DNA of 64,000 nt from Apostichopus japonicus (Eukaryota > Echinodermata > Holothuroidea > Aspidochirotida > Stichopodidae), in contig NC_092562.1 of NCBI RefSeq assembly GCF_037975245.1, positions 24,049,554-24,113,553 on the forward strand. Reading direction: 5' to 3'. The notes under the pieces were generated by a model. The model was not told where the DNA came from. It searched no databases and saw only the letters and a program-made list of their open reading frames with translations. The translations under genes and the position numbers were made by a program. Positions 22,614 through 34,426 of the stretch are shown piece after piece; the stretch's first letter is position 1; each line of letters opens with the position of its first letter.

Positions 22614-22917
22614 AAAGGTCCAGAGGAGGGCTACTAGGATGATTAGTTCCTTAAAGAGGGTTCCTTATTATAGGCGGTTACAACTGTTGAATCTCACCAC
22701 ACTGGAGCTTAGGAGGTTACGTGGGGACTTGATCCAGGTTTTCAAGATACTGTATGGTTTCGACAATTTATCCTTTACCGACTTTTTCATGTTTGCAAAC
22801 AGTAGTTGTACTAGAGGTCATTGTCTTAAACTTCAAAAGTCGCATAGTAGGATTAATATTCGGCATAACTTTTTTTCTAATAGGGTTGTGAATGAGTGGA
22901 ATAGTTTACCTGAGTAA
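22590..22917 (+). pseudogene. LINE ORF2 C-terminal region, CR1-like
   Basis: Continues ORF2 after a frameshift: EKVQRRATRMISSLK, YYRRLQLLNLTTLELRRLRG, VFKILYGFDNLSFTDFF and FFSNRVVNEWNSLPE. The pattern 'QRRATR.I' and 'N.WN.LP' is standard for the CR1 C-terminus. The remaining codons and a short 3' UTR run to about 23092. Confidence 0.75.
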
Positions 22918-23112
22918 GTTGTACTTGCAAGTAGTGTCAATGGGTTAAAGAATGCTTCGGACAAGCACTTTAAGCATTGTAATCGGGTCTGAGTGTTTGT
23001 GTCTTCAGTTTTTTCCCTCCCTTTATAGGGTCCTTGATGGGGACTTAAGTGTCCCTCCTGATCCTTTTTCTACTAAACTAAACTAAACTATACTCCACGA
23101 TATTAACGGCCT

Positions 23113-24085
23113 CAGGGAAAATAATGTCTCGTGTAAGTACCATAACATAGACTCTTATAACAATCTGCCCCCTCATTACGGTATATCACTGTACCACCAC
23201 AACAGTCGTAGCCTAAACAATAAGTTTGCGGACGATATTGATACTTTCATTTCTGTATTAAATAATGACTTTACGGTAATTAGATTCACAGAAACCTGGT
23301 TCAATGATAATTCTTCTCCCCTCATAAAATTGGATAATTACAAACTTGTCGAAAAACATCGTAACAATAAACGGGGCGGTGGAGTCTGTCTATTTGTACA
23401 TAAAGATATAAGTTTTATTTGTAAACCCGACCTATCAATTTTTAATAATTCTATAGAATCTCCCTTTATAGAGGCTACTAACATAAATTCAAAAGATAAA
23501 TTTCTTATCGGCATAGTCTACAGACCACCTAATGGTCCTTCAGATGAGTTTAATGTTAATCTGGAAAATATTTTCAATATCATTTCGAATAAAAACTGTA
23601 AAACCTACATAATGGGAGATTATTATATTGATTTAACGAATGCAATCAAATCAACTACGTTTTTAAATATTCTCTATTTGAACGGATTCATCCCTACAAT
23701 AACTGTCCCAACTCGTATTAGTAGCATTACTACAAGCCTGATAGATAACATCATTACAAACGATGATTCTACGATTACTTCAGGGGTTCTCATCACTGAT
23801 ATAAGTGACCATTTTCCGATATTTCTAAAAGTGGTAGGGAAGAAAATCAGATCTAACAACACCATCTATATACGTAATTACAATACTAACAACATAAAGC
23901 GGTTTACTTCTGAAATAAGTGACACATATTGGGATAATGTTTTAAACGAAAATGATGTCAATTCTGCTTATAATACCTTTTTAATTTTCTCAGTTCAACT
24001 TATAATAATTGTTTTCCTATTAGCCAAATCAATCATAAACAGCGTCGTAGAAAGAAACACCCATGGATTACGAATGATATTTTGA
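23113..24085 (+). pseudogene. L2/Crack-like LINE endonuclease
   Basis: Nearly full endonuclease: SLYHHNSRSLNNKFADDID, VIRFTETWFNDNSS with the catalytic Glu, RGGGVCLFVHKDISF, FLIGIVYRPPNGPSDEFN, and the TSGVLITDISDHFPIFLKV end with the SDH box. The usual MGDFNIDL block reads MGDYYIDL here, so the conserved Asn is replaced by Tyr and the enzyme would be inactive. The frame shifts near 24060. Confidence 0.75.
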
Positions 24086-25512
24086 CTTCCATTAAAAGGA
24101 AGCACAAACTTTACAGACGTCAGTTAAAGTCTCCTACAGCTATGTACAAGTCTATGTATACAACGTATCGTAATAAGCTTAATCAAGTAATCAGACTTTC
24201 GAAAAAGCTCTATTTTGACAATAAATTTAATGAGAGCAGAAATAACACAAACCATACATGGCGTACTATTAATGAAATGTTGCACAATAACCGTAAAGAA
24301 TCATCATATCCTGCTGTTTTCAAAGATGGTGACCAAGAAACCAGTGATGAAAATATCATTGCGAATAACTTCAACAATTTCTATGTAAATCTTGGACCAT
24401 CGCTTGCTAGTAAAATAAATAACAAAGGTTAATCACATAAAACCATCTGTGATAACAATAGTCATTCAATATTCACATTCCCAGTCACTGAAGAAGAACT
24501 AATTAAAATTGCAACTTCCAACTTGAAACCCAATAAAGCAGCAGGATATGATGATTTCAAACCTGGTATTATAAAAAATGTTATTCCTTTTATTGCTAAG
24601 CCTTTGACCCATATATGTAATTTATCATTTAACACTGGCGTATTCCCAAATAAACTTAAAACGGCAAAGGTTATACCAATCTATAAAAAGGGAGATTCAA
24701 ATGTATATGAGAATTATCGACCGATTTCATTGCTTTCCTGTTTTTCTAAAATCATAGAACGACTTATGTTCAATCGCATATTTAATTTTCTTAACCAATA
24801 TAATATTCTCTGTAAAGAACAGTACGGCTTTCGACCCGAACATTCTACTGAACTGGCTTTGGCAGATGCACTTAACAGTTTACATACTAGTCTTAATAAT
24901 GGCAAAAATTGCATTGGTGTATTCCTCGACCTTTCGAAGGCGTTTGACACGATCGATCATACCATCCTTATCAATAAATTATTTTCATACGGCATTAGAG
25001 GAACTACTCTCAACTGGCTTGAAAGCTATATTTCGAACAGATATCAGTATACCTTGTATAAAAACTCTAGATCCGATCTTGCTAAAATTCGTTGCGGCGT
25101 TCCACAGGGTTCAGTCTTAGGTCCTTTGTTATTTATTCTATATATTAACGATATTTGTCATGTCTCCAAACTAGCCAAAATCATTCTCTTTGCTGATGAC
25201 ACCAGTATTTTCTTCGAGAGCGACGACATAATCACGTTATCTTCCAACGTGTCAAATGAATTAAATAAATTCTGTAATTGGTTTTCAGCCAACAAATTAT
25301 CAATAAATGTACAAAAAAGTAATAACATTGTCTTTAATACTCGTAATACACTTATTTGGAATAAAGATATATATATGGATGGGAAAATAATTAAGCAAGT
25401 TTATACTACTAAGTTTTTAGGTGTAAATATTGATTGTAAACTTAGCTGGCGCAACCATATTTCAACTATATATTTGCGGTATAATTGCACGGAATGTTGG
25501 TATATTATCTAA
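24082..25512 (+). pseudogene. L2/Crack-like LINE reverse transcriptase
   Basis: The linker (MTSIKRKHKLYRRQLKSPTA) is followed, after a stop at 24430-24432, by the reverse transcriptase: LKPNKAAGYDDFKPGIIKN, VIPIYKKGDSNVYENYRPIS, EQYGFRPEHSTELALADAL, GVFLDLSKAFDTIDHTILIN, CGVPQGSVLGPLLFILYIND and the FADDTSIFF box. Both parts are in the same frame. The reading ends near 25500 with a frameshift in FLGVNIDCKLSWRNHIS. Confidence 0.85.
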
Positions 25513-26016
25513 GTTGAAATATTATCTATCGGAAAACATACTCAGAGCACTATACCAGACCCTGGTTGTCCCGCATCTCACTTATTGTTCCATTATTTGG
25601 TCTGGTACATACAACACCAACCTTAAAAATCTTATAATACTCCAAAAGGCAGCCATTCGCCACATAACACACTCAGCCCCACGTGAGCACACTAGTCCCC
25701 TATTTAAGAAACTCAACTTACTAAAATTGCACGATCTCATTAAAGTTAAGCTTGCATTATTTGCCTACAAGACCTGGAATGGATTACTACCAGCTGCCTT
25801 TGACAATTTTTTAACCAGTAACAGAGATGTACATAATCATAACACGAGGCATGCTAATCATGCCCACTAAAATCTCTACAATACCACCATTGGAACTTTA
25901 AGCCTACAAAACCGTGCAAAAAAACATGGAATCTTCTAATGAACGATTTAAAGAGTAAAATGTCAGTCACATCCTTTAAGAAGTGGTTTTGTAAGGAGAT
26001 AATAGCTAGTTACTGA
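25430..26016 (+). pseudogene. L2/Crack-like LINE ORF2 C-terminus
   Basis: Continues with ARNVGILSKLKYYLSENIL, LYQTLVVPHLTYCSIIWSGT, LQKAAIRHITHSAPREHTSP and NHNTRHANHAH. After a stop at about 25870 the end [13 protein letters not shown] is still readable up to TGA at 26014-26016. This is the usual terminus of jockey-superfamily ORF2. Confidence 0.75.
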
Positions 26017-26044
26017 CTAAAACTAAATTATACCTGTATGTAAT

Positions 26045-26202
<158 letters not shown>

Positions 26203-26454
26203 AACATTTAATTTGATACACATATATATATATTTTGTTTTTTCTTTTCTTTTCTTTCTTCAGGGAGTCTTCCACATTGTTAAGCTTTTAAGCTTTATGG
26301 AAGACTTCCCTCCACTTTGTACTTTTGTGGCAAACAAATAAATAAATACAATTCAACATTTTAACTCAAATTTGGAATCTTTTCAATTCAAAATAGAAAG
26401 TCATTTCAGATGGGAAAACCGTATATTGCTCTTGGATGAAAAACCAACCTAACT

Positions 26455-26548
26455 ATGACCCTGCCGGGAATCGAACCCCGAACCTCCCGATTGCTAAGCC
26501 TATTGCTTCAAATGCCACCGCCTTTATCCACTCGGCCACAGCACCGGT
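26455..26548 (-). mobile_element. tRNA-derived SINE or tRNA pseudogene (Ser/Leu type)
   Basis: On the minus strand the sequence has an A box (TGGCCGAGTGG) and an exact B box (GGTTCGATTCC) with the long variable arm of a class II tRNA. The acceptor ends GGTGCTG and CAGGGTC pair at six of seven positions counting G-U. The anticodon stem pairs poorly, so I favour a SINE head or a pseudogene over a working tRNA. The loop TTTGAAG would put TGA (Ser) in the anticodon position. Confidence 0.6.
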
Positions 26549-26842
26549 TATATGTCTGTGTTCAAGAACTTTAGCTCAAAAGATCATTTGGGTGTCATAA
26601 AAGGCCATTGTTTGAATATAGTCCCAATAATCTCACCATATTAAAGGATTTAACTCTAGCATTAGGCACTGCATAAATAATTGTAAACACTAAAGATCAA
26701 GACAAAATCAAGGCTCCTTATAGCAATGCATTCCTGTGCACCTCTCGGCCTCAAAATTGCACAAACATGAAATGATAGTGAACTACATATCCATGCTTTC
26801 CTAACATCATTTTATTCATAAACTATTCCTTTCTCTTTACAG

Positions 26843-27130
26843 GTAAAACCAACACCTGCAAATAGAGACCACCTAAACATCACTGGGTACACTGTGGAAG
26901 ACAAAACTTTCCGACTACTCTCCTCAACTGATCATTACACATTGGAATATAAATCTAAAGAAGAGACATTGAAGAAACTACTAATGCTGCTGTATTCATC
27001 CCTCACAAAGGACAATATCGCAGGGTTGGATCAAGAAATGCCAATATCAGCTACAGCCACAATTCAAGACAAACAGATAATGTCCTTTAAACAAAACCTT
27101 GACAAAGTTCTCGATACAGATTCCGACTGA
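26843..27130 (+). CDS. Candidate terminal exon of unknown function
   Basis: After a strong acceptor (CTTTCTCTTTACAG) a phase-0 frame runs 95 codons to TGA: VKPTPANRDHLNITGYTVED, KTFRLLSSTDHYTLEYKSKE, ETLKKLLMLLYSSLTKDNIA, and the acidic end LDKVLDTDSD. The phase matches the donor of exon 18227-18435. Joined to the receptor it would give a form lacking a membrane anchor. I do not recognise the domain; it has no signal peptide or membrane segment of its own. It could also be the last exon of a separate nested gene. The two LINEs between the two exons would then have entered the intron later. Confidence 0.45.
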   Translation, partial: VKPTPANRDHLNITGYTVEDKTFRLLSSTDHYTLEYKSKEETLKKLLMLLYSSLTKDNIAGLDQEMPISATATIQDKQIMSFKQNLDKVLDTDSD

Positions 27131-27990
27131 TGACTGTTTTATTCTCAAAACTATAACCCCAACCACAGCAAAAACACTTCACCATCATACATACATACAT
27201 ACATTAGTCCTTACCTTCAAATCTAAAACTCTTGCCAACATAAACAGCACTACAAACATAGAACATTACTAACATCCTCTCTCTAACTCTTAACATACTT
27301 AAAAGACCACTTACTGTGCACAGTACTAGCACCATTCCTTCCTTTACATCTACTCATTCTTTTGCAATCACACCATTCCTGCCTTTATCGCTTCACATTT
27401 CTGGCCACTCTGTACAGTCTTAACACCATTCTTACCTAAGAATCTCACTTTTGGTAACTTTGTACAGTAGAGACACCATTCCAACTTCACATCTACACTT
27501 CTGGCCATCAATAACAAACTACTATGATAACGTGTACAGTACTAACACCATTCTTGCCTTACAGCTAAACTTCTGCCCATGAATAAACCAACTTCTGTGT
27601 ACAATACTAACCACACTCCTATTTTATGATCTTTCTTCACCTATTGCTATCAATAACAATTAATAATCATTGTACAGTTCTAATACCACTACCATATTGA
27701 TCACTAGACCTCTAACATCAGTAAGCTATAGTACCTTTGTATAGTACTATAGTACAAGCAATCTGTCTTACCTTCACATATACACCTCTTGCTATCAACT
27801 AGAACCTGTTAGCTTTGTATACTTCTAGTGTGCAGTCTTTCTACCATTTGCAGTACAGTACAACTCTATCTTTGCTGTTGACACTGCTAACTTCGAACTA
27901 AGTTTCTGTTAGTTACCTGTTCAGCAGTAACAATAAAAATCAAAACTACTAGCTTGTTGCAATATATAATAAAATTTACGTACTTGCTCA
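27131..27990 (+). other. Possible 3' UTR with degenerate tandem repeats
   Basis: Follows the stop of the terminal exon candidate. It has degenerate copies, about 85 bp apart, of TGTACAGTACTAACACCATT followed by CTTGCCTT and CTACACTTCTGGCCAT. Possible polyadenylation signals AATAAAA are at about 27931 and 27968. Confidence 0.45.
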
Positions 27991-29721
27991 TGTTACATAC
28001 TACCAACTAGGGGAGTAATATATGCAATATACACTCACATGTCTTCCATGACAGCCTTCCATGACAACTTATCAGCAAGAGACCTGTTAGAGTAGTTTGG
28101 CTCTTAGGAAATTTTCCTCAACCGTTACAATTGTCTAAGGTATGAAAAGTTCTTTCATATAAATGTCAACGTGCCAAAAAAAAAAAAAACTTCAAGATTA
28201 AAGTTCCAAGCACCAACACACTACACAATGGCACACATGTTAGGAACAAGTATGTTATCTTTCACTAAACCCTCATATTCTATTAATCTTATAAATATTC
28301 TAGCAGTTTTCAACAAAGTTTGTGACAAAATATTATCTCATATTGTTTGTGTTGCACTTGCTTCATATTCAGCTCCGTTAAAAATAAGTCTGACACTGGT
28401 TTTGCCACTCCTCTATTTGAATGCAAGAAAACTATTTTTCAATTGGTAGAGGTCAAAGAGCATTTGAGGTCTGTCACACGACTTGCCTCACAGTTAAACC
28501 AGAAAACGTGGATATGTCACACATGTTTGTTATCTCACATTATGTTCAAGAACTTTTTGTTCACATTTTATGGATTGTATAAAATAAAGGCTACTTATTC
28601 ATGGAACTTGCGAGGTAATAAGTTTCATAAAAGTTTCAACATAATAGCGTCGTTCCTCGATAGTGTATATTTGTTCTGTGTAAAAGACTGGTTGTAGTGT
28701 TCAATGATACTGTTATATTATCAACTACTGCACCATTAATGCTCTTGTCATAGTAATGATTATACACATTTTATCCACTTCTTCTTAGTTTCAACCATTT
28801 GTATTCAGCTTTCCAAAATGTTCCAAAAATCTTCAACGAACTTCAAGAAAGAAATAAACAACCAAGTATCCTTTGAATTCATTTGTTTGTATTTTTTGTG
28901 TATACATGTTAATAATTATTACAGAAGTTGGACAATCCGGTTAAATAGTTTAAGGGATGGAAGAAATGAATACAATGGTTACTAAGCAATTACCTGGATC
29001 TATAGACCAGACTCATGGGCAGACTGGTTATGAATTTTCGTAACCGCATTTCTAGTTTCTAATTCTGCTTTGATTTTTGAGAGGTGGACCGACATTGTTA
29101 TAATTCTTTCAATAAGTATTTCAAGTGAAGTAAATTAAAGATTGCAGTCTATAAGTCTATGAAAACTTTGAGTCTGTGTAATTATGGTTAAAGAGGTGCC
29201 CCAATTTTCTCAGAAGAGCAAGTTGAAGTATTCTCTTAACAGTTTTGTGCAGACGTAAAATTTTGCAATGTTTAACGTGATGATATGGTACGTCGAGAAC
29301 ATCCTAACGGTTGGTGCAGAGCGAGCAAGGTTCAACAAGTTTTGATATCTCAGTGCTTCACTTTTATCAGTTTAATTTAATTTGAAAGCCACGTAGCAGA
29401 AATATCATATTATAACTGTTTTAATTTGTGTCTTTGGAGGGAGAAGGGGGGGGGGACTTGTTCTATGATATGTGTTTGGAAAGTTTGGAAGTTACATTGA
29501 AAATGTTCTGTTTTTTCCGTAATGGTTGCATTGTATGCAAGGCTCATTTCATTATTATTTTTGTTGGTTTTACATTGGACGGTAATAACGAAAACCATCT
29601 ACGTTTGTTCAGTCAAAATATCGATGAAAACGAGAAGTATCATGTTCGGTGTTGATCATATTCGTCCTAATTGTTCAGTTAAGTTGTTTAAGTAAGTGAC
29701 AAACCGTTAATTAAAAATTAT
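27991..29721 (+). other. Intronic or intergenic sequence
   Basis: AT-rich; an A run at 28177-28189. I see no gene or clear repeat. Confidence 0.5.
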
Positions 29722-29727
29722 GTCTTT

Positions 29728-29985
29728 CAGTGCACAGTAAAAACAATGTGTAAAAGTTAACGGGGTATAAAAGTGAGGGGTAAAGAGTTGTGCAATTTTT
29801 ACACAACGCTGAGTAAAACATGTATATCAGGCGACACAGACACAGGTGTAATGATTTACAAATGCGTATTGTGTAAAAAAAGGACCAGTTTGCCCCTTTC
29901 TACCGGTAAAACAAAATACCGGTGTAATTTGTTGCACTGCACTGGGTAAAATACATTTATGTTACAACTTTGATGTGTAAACACG
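29728..29985. repeat. Left array of TGTGTAAA / TTTACACA motifs
   Basis: Motifs such as AATGTGTAAAAGTTAAC, GTGCAATTTTTACACAACG, TATTGTGTAAAAAAAGGA and GATGTGTAAACACG occur every 20-40 bp in both orientations, ending about 40 bp upstream of the ATG of the SAM gene. Confidence 0.7.
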
Positions 29986-30020
29986 CTTTCATACCGCGTC
30001 GCTGCTTGCAGAACGACAAC

Positions 30021-30102
30021 ATGGAAGCCACTAAAAGTTCGATGGTCGTTTCACAATTTCTGGAAAACATCGGCCTAGCGGAACTGAAGCCACAATAAGA
30101 AG
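30021..30102 (+). pseudogene. SAM-domain gene remnant, exon 1
   Basis: From the ATG: MEATKSSMVVSQFLENIGLA then ELKPQ, the start of a sterile alpha motif (first helix FLENIGLAEL). An in-frame TAA at 30096-30098 interrupts it two codons before the donor GTAGGA (30103). The exon ends in phase 1, which matches the start of the next SAM exon at 31368, so the pairing is solid even though the stop kills the copy. The family resembled is the SAMD3-like group, present in many copies in some fish and invertebrate genomes (from memory). Confidence 0.6.
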
Positions 30103-31367
30103 GTAGGATGGTGTATTTCGGGCATCAGTACTAACCTTTTATGCGGAAAGAATAATATTTCAATAAGTCTTGAACTACAATTTCACCGTTGAATACTGAA
30201 CGAAAACTGTTTTAAACGGCATATACTCGTCGCCTAGGCCTCACTCTTGTTTAACGTTACGACTAAATGTTAGTGCAAGGTCCAACGTTAGGCTAAGCTA
30301 TTTCTAATAGTAAGCGCCAAGCATACATATATAGCCTTTCGTTCCTCTCTAGATTCTCTTTTCATGCCCATAGAGACTAAGTAGTGCACATAACCATCTT
30401 GTTCGTACTAAAGATATTACTCACGTATGAGAGTAACTTAGGTTACGTATAACGTTGGCCAACGTTGAACCATCCTAGCTTTGGCTTATGTTTAAGGCCC
30501 AAGCCAATTCTACATTTATATACTGATAGGTCTCCTTAACCAACACTACAAATAGGCAAGCGATACAGCCTAGGCTAACATTACCAGTTGAATATTAGTT
30601 TTAAGGCCAGGCAATGACCCATTATGACTAGCATATCCATTAAAATAAGCCTCACTATGATCCTGCAGTAGTCAACCAAGACCCTGGCTCTCATATGTTA
30701 GGGCCAAATGGTAAAACAAGCTTTGTTAGTTGTGATGAAATAGTATGCTTTGCAATCATAATGGCGTATGTGTGTGTTTGTGCTGCCAAGCTTGTAAACA
30801 CAGTATTTCAAGAAGGGAATTTTGGACTTCTCATGTTTGGTGTGTACGTGACCACATTAGGGACAAGAAGCGCACTGATTTTTGGGGAGGTCAATGGTCA
30901 TTTGGGGTCATCAGAGGTTAAATTGTGAAAACTACTAAACCTGATATCTCAAGAAGGGAAGCTTGGACAGATCTGATGTTTGATATGTGGGTGTGTCACA
31001 TGAAGTTGGCCTACAAGAGGCCTACATTCCAACTAAGACCTTGGTCCATGGTGGCTAAATAAAATAATGATGTTAGTGTTTAACCTTTGAACGCAGTTGA
31101 CTTTTACCTGAAGAAAATAAGTTATGTTAATGAGTGGGCTAAGCAGTAAGCACATTAATATCTCTGCATTTTTTTTTTATTTCACAATAAAATGTTTACA
31201 TTCTCTGGTTGTTTTTTATGTCTAGAATAATATGTGATGATTGCACAATCCATGAATGTTCATTTTACGGAAGCAATTTCCTAATATGCAACATGTCCTT
31301 TGTCATTACTGTTATTAAGCTTTGTAACAGTGTTATATGGAAAATATTTTCCCTCTAATTTCCATAG

Positions 31368-31496
31368 CTCACAGGATTGATGATGAAGTATTTGAGTTAC
31401 TGGATGACAAGAGCATAACACAGATAATCCCCAAACTCGGTCTTCGTTTAAAGTTTAAACATCACTACAACCTAAGGTGCAACTCTCTTTCAGAAG
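31368..31496 (+). pseudogene. SAM-domain gene remnant, exon 2
   Basis: After the acceptor CTAATTTCCATAG the frame gives AHRIDDEVFELLDDKSITQI then IPKLGLRLKFKHHYNLR. This is the second half of a SAM domain (IDDEVFELLD..SI..IIPKLG.RLKF). Phase 1 to 1; donor GTAATA at 31497. Together with exon 1 it forms one SAM domain of about 65 residues. The phase does not fit the next recognised exon at 32658, so central exons are missing or decayed. Confidence 0.65.
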
Positions 31497-32657
31497 GTAA
31501 TAATATCATTGTTCAACACAGGTTCGATTCCTTGCTGCACACGGAATAGTATATGTGTTCAGGTCCATGTGCATATGTACGTGTACTGCGTATGCATGAG
31601 TGAATGTGTGATGCTTGGCTTTGTTACGTGATAACTCAACAATGGGTGATCGCCCTTTGTTACTTAAAGATCTTATTGTGTATGGTGTTCATCGATCTCA
31701 TCGTAAATATCAGTTAAAGTATTGGGTCAGAGGTCAAAATATTTCAATAACAATGATTCTGCACCCAAAGGTCACATTATATCCAAACTTTGTATGATCT
31801 TTTTGGTTATCATGTTTGTCAATGTTATTGTGACATAATTCTGAGTGGTGGGCCTCATTTCAGAAGATGGCATGATATATCATTACCATGCTAGTAAATA
31901 GCCCGTAGTAACTTGTAATCAATTGTTTTTGGTGTACATAGCATTGATGTTGTCACAGATTGAGGTCAATATGTAAATGTTGCAATATTACTCAAGTAAT
32001 GGTTCTGATGCCACAGGCAATCATCAAAGGTATTACTGTACTACAGTATAAATGCCCTGAAATACTGCATTTATGCTCATAGTAATCAGTTCCACTAAAT
32101 AAAATTAAATAGACTGTTAACCCTGGAGAACCTGCATGGTTGTCAAATGGGGTGGGTGCGGAATATGCCTCTTCCTCAAAAGGAAATACCATCACAAAAA
32201 TGAACTAGTAGTAACCATGAGTGAGGGTTGCATGGGGATACCCTCTTTTAAGGGAAATTTCCTGATAGTTTCAGTGCCCCTTTGACTCTATACCCCACAT
32301 AACTCGCCCATTGTCAGAACCTGGCTATGTTACTGCAATATACTACCAAAATAAGTTGCCCTTAATTTGGCCAGAACTAACATATCATTTCCATGGTACC
32401 TCTAGACTTTGATAATTTATTATACCAGGAATCTTCATAGGACTGGAAAAGAAGATATTAAATAATATTTCAAATCCTTTTGGTGTCGAGACAAGTATGA
32501 CCTGTGTGTTGTAGAAGTTCCCCCTGAAGAAACCTGTTTCTTTTTTACTAGCATTGGTCAGATATGCTTAAAACTACACAACTGGAAGGTTACCTATACA
32601 TATTTCCCAGATTGTGGTCAATATATATAAATTTTATATAATAACTTGTCTTTTCAG

Positions 32658-32873
32658 GAAGGTGTAAACTTAGCGCAATACTTGACTCAATTTGATGGAC
32701 GTACACAGCCATTCGTTTTGATCTTGGGAGGCAACTACTGCCAGCCACAGCAGCTCTTCGTCATCATTGAGCGAAAGGCAATGGTGGTAGACACACTTAT
32801 TGCAGCAATTGACCTCTGCTACAAGGCTTACCAGATTTTAGACCTCTGCTATCGACCTCAGACTACCGAATGA
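32658..32873 (+). pseudogene. SAM-domain gene remnant, last exon
   Basis: After the acceptor ACTTGTCTTTTCAG, 71 codons and a TGA. The key part reads RTQPFVLILGGNYCQPQQLF then VIIERKAMVVDTLIAAIDLC and YKAYQILDLCYRP. This resembles the conserved C-terminal block of SAMD3-like proteins (P.I...G.......F.V.....V....L.A.D..FK..YI.DI.Y). The middle part of the protein is absent between this exon and exon 2. The block's function is not known to me. Confidence 0.55.
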
Positions 32874-32974
32874 ACCCGGGTCTATCAGGGCATTCAGGGC
32901 ATACTATCATTTCAAATCAATTATGTAAGACCACTGTCAGCAACATGGCATTATTTTTGTCATTGTTAACAAGG

Positions 32975-33093
32975 AATACGCTCCAGCAGCTCTTCGTCAT
33001 CATTGAGGAGAAGGCACTGGAAGTGGGCCCGCTCTTTGTATCCATTGGCCTGTGTTATGTAAAGCTAAACAGATGTTAGACCTCTAGCTGCTA
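32975..33093 (+). pseudogene. Partial tandem duplicate of the SAM gene last exon
   Basis: About 100 bp downstream the same block appears again: LQQLFVIIEEKALEVGPLFV then SIGLCYVKLN, after which a frameshift follows and ATGTTAGACCTC matches the QILDL part in another frame. The core CAGCAGCTCTTCGTCATCAT is identical in the two copies. It is broken and is not a separate gene. Confidence 0.7.
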
Positions 33094-33140
33094 TTAACTT
33101 CAGGTTACAAGGGTATGTAAAACTTTACCCAGTTTAACAT

Positions 33141-33635
33141 ATAAGTGATGATTTGAGTCTGTTCCTATATAGATATTTTCTGTTGTTTTCAAAGTTGTGT
33201 TGTGTTCTTTCTATTATACGTGATCACTGCGTATAGGTAATTTTGCAGGGCTTTAGTTCTCCAGCATGTTTTATTGAACAACTGTGATAACAGATAAGTG
33301 ATGATTTTACTTTCATTCCATATAGATATTTTTCTGGTGTTTTCAAACTTGTTTTGAGTTCTTTCTATTATATGTTAGATTTTTGTGAAATATCACAGCT
33401 TATAGTTGATTTTAAAGGACTTGAGGTCTCCAGTATGGTTTATTCAACAACTTTGAAAGCATATAAGGGATGGTTAAGTTTCTTCAAAGTTCTGTTTTAG
33501 TACCTCAACTATATGATACATTGTAACATTTGTCGATGTAAATATGTTAGAATTTTGAGAAATATGACAGCTTAGTAAAGTTGAGTTTCATAGGGTTTTA
33601 AGCATCTAGCATGGTTATCCAACACATAGTAATGA
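33141..33635 (+). repeat. Three tandem copies of a unit of about 153-170 bp
   Basis: Units start at about 33141, 33294 and 33463 with ATAAGTGATGATTT or ATAAGGGATGGTT, and share GTTTTCAAAgTTGTgTTgaGTTCTTTC-like and CAGCATGGTTTATTcAACAA-like parts. It lies inside the SAM-gene unit after the last exon. Confidence 0.75.
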
Positions 33636-34426
33636 TACACTTTACATTAATTCTAAATAATACTGCCCGAATGTTGGAAAACTTTCTGAATAACTCGTTG
33701 ATGAGGTCAACATTAGGCACAAACAAATTAAAAAAATGTAGATTTTGTTGGCTATATAATTGCTATGTGAGATTGATATCCAGGAAATACCCCAGGAATA
33801 AAATATCACAGGGATTTAAAAGTCATGTGTATGTTTCACCTGTTTGATATGTAGCTTAACTCGTCTTTCACCTAAACTTGGGTTGATATTATGCAAGCCC
33901 ATAGCAAGTGGTGTCAAAAAAAGTCCCCCCCCCCCACACACACCAACCTGATTAGAAAAACAATTAAGAATAAGAAAAGTACATTTCATTATGCAATGGC
34001 TCCCCTACAAAAATATTTTAGCCTACTATGAACAATATTATTAACCTATATATGTGGCTGCATTGCTGCTAATACTGTAATGGTATTCACTTCTATGATT
34101 TTCATGTTCTGTTTTATGCAAGAGAGAAAATTCATTTTTCCTGATAAGCTGAAAGTTATTTACAGAAGTCTTAATAAATTTTATCAGTTCATTTTGATGT
34201 TACAAGTGTCTTATTTTCTTGCACTGAGATCATAGGCTTCCTTGCCATAGAGCCAATGTTTGTTCCCATGTTTGTTCATATATACTAAAGTCTTAAAATT
34301 ATTGCAACCTTACTTAACACGCAAGCATATGCAAGTATGGAAGTTATATCAAATTGTTCAAAGGTATATGTTTTTGACACGATTTTGAAACATTTACAGT
34401 ATATATAAAATTATATTATTTACACA

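Larger units (their letters stand above)
18867..23092 (+). mobile_element. CR1-like LINE with zinc-knuckle ORF1, internally deleted
   Basis: A plus-strand LINE in the large intron. Parts in order: 5' region with a tandem duplication, ORF1 with three CCHC knuckles (19312-20358), the C-terminal half of an endonuclease, reverse transcriptase, and the CR1-type C-terminal region. The 3' end GGGACTTAAGTGTCCCTCC is followed by a short (AAACT)n tail. The N-terminal half of the endonuclease is missing, and there are at least two frameshifts in ORF2. The left limit is uncertain. Confidence 0.75.

Noticed and set aside
26455-26548. Functional tRNA-Ser gene
   Set aside because: A and B boxes are good, but the anticodon stem pairs badly and the acceptor has a mismatch; it lies close behind LINE tails. 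A SINE or pseudogene is more likely.
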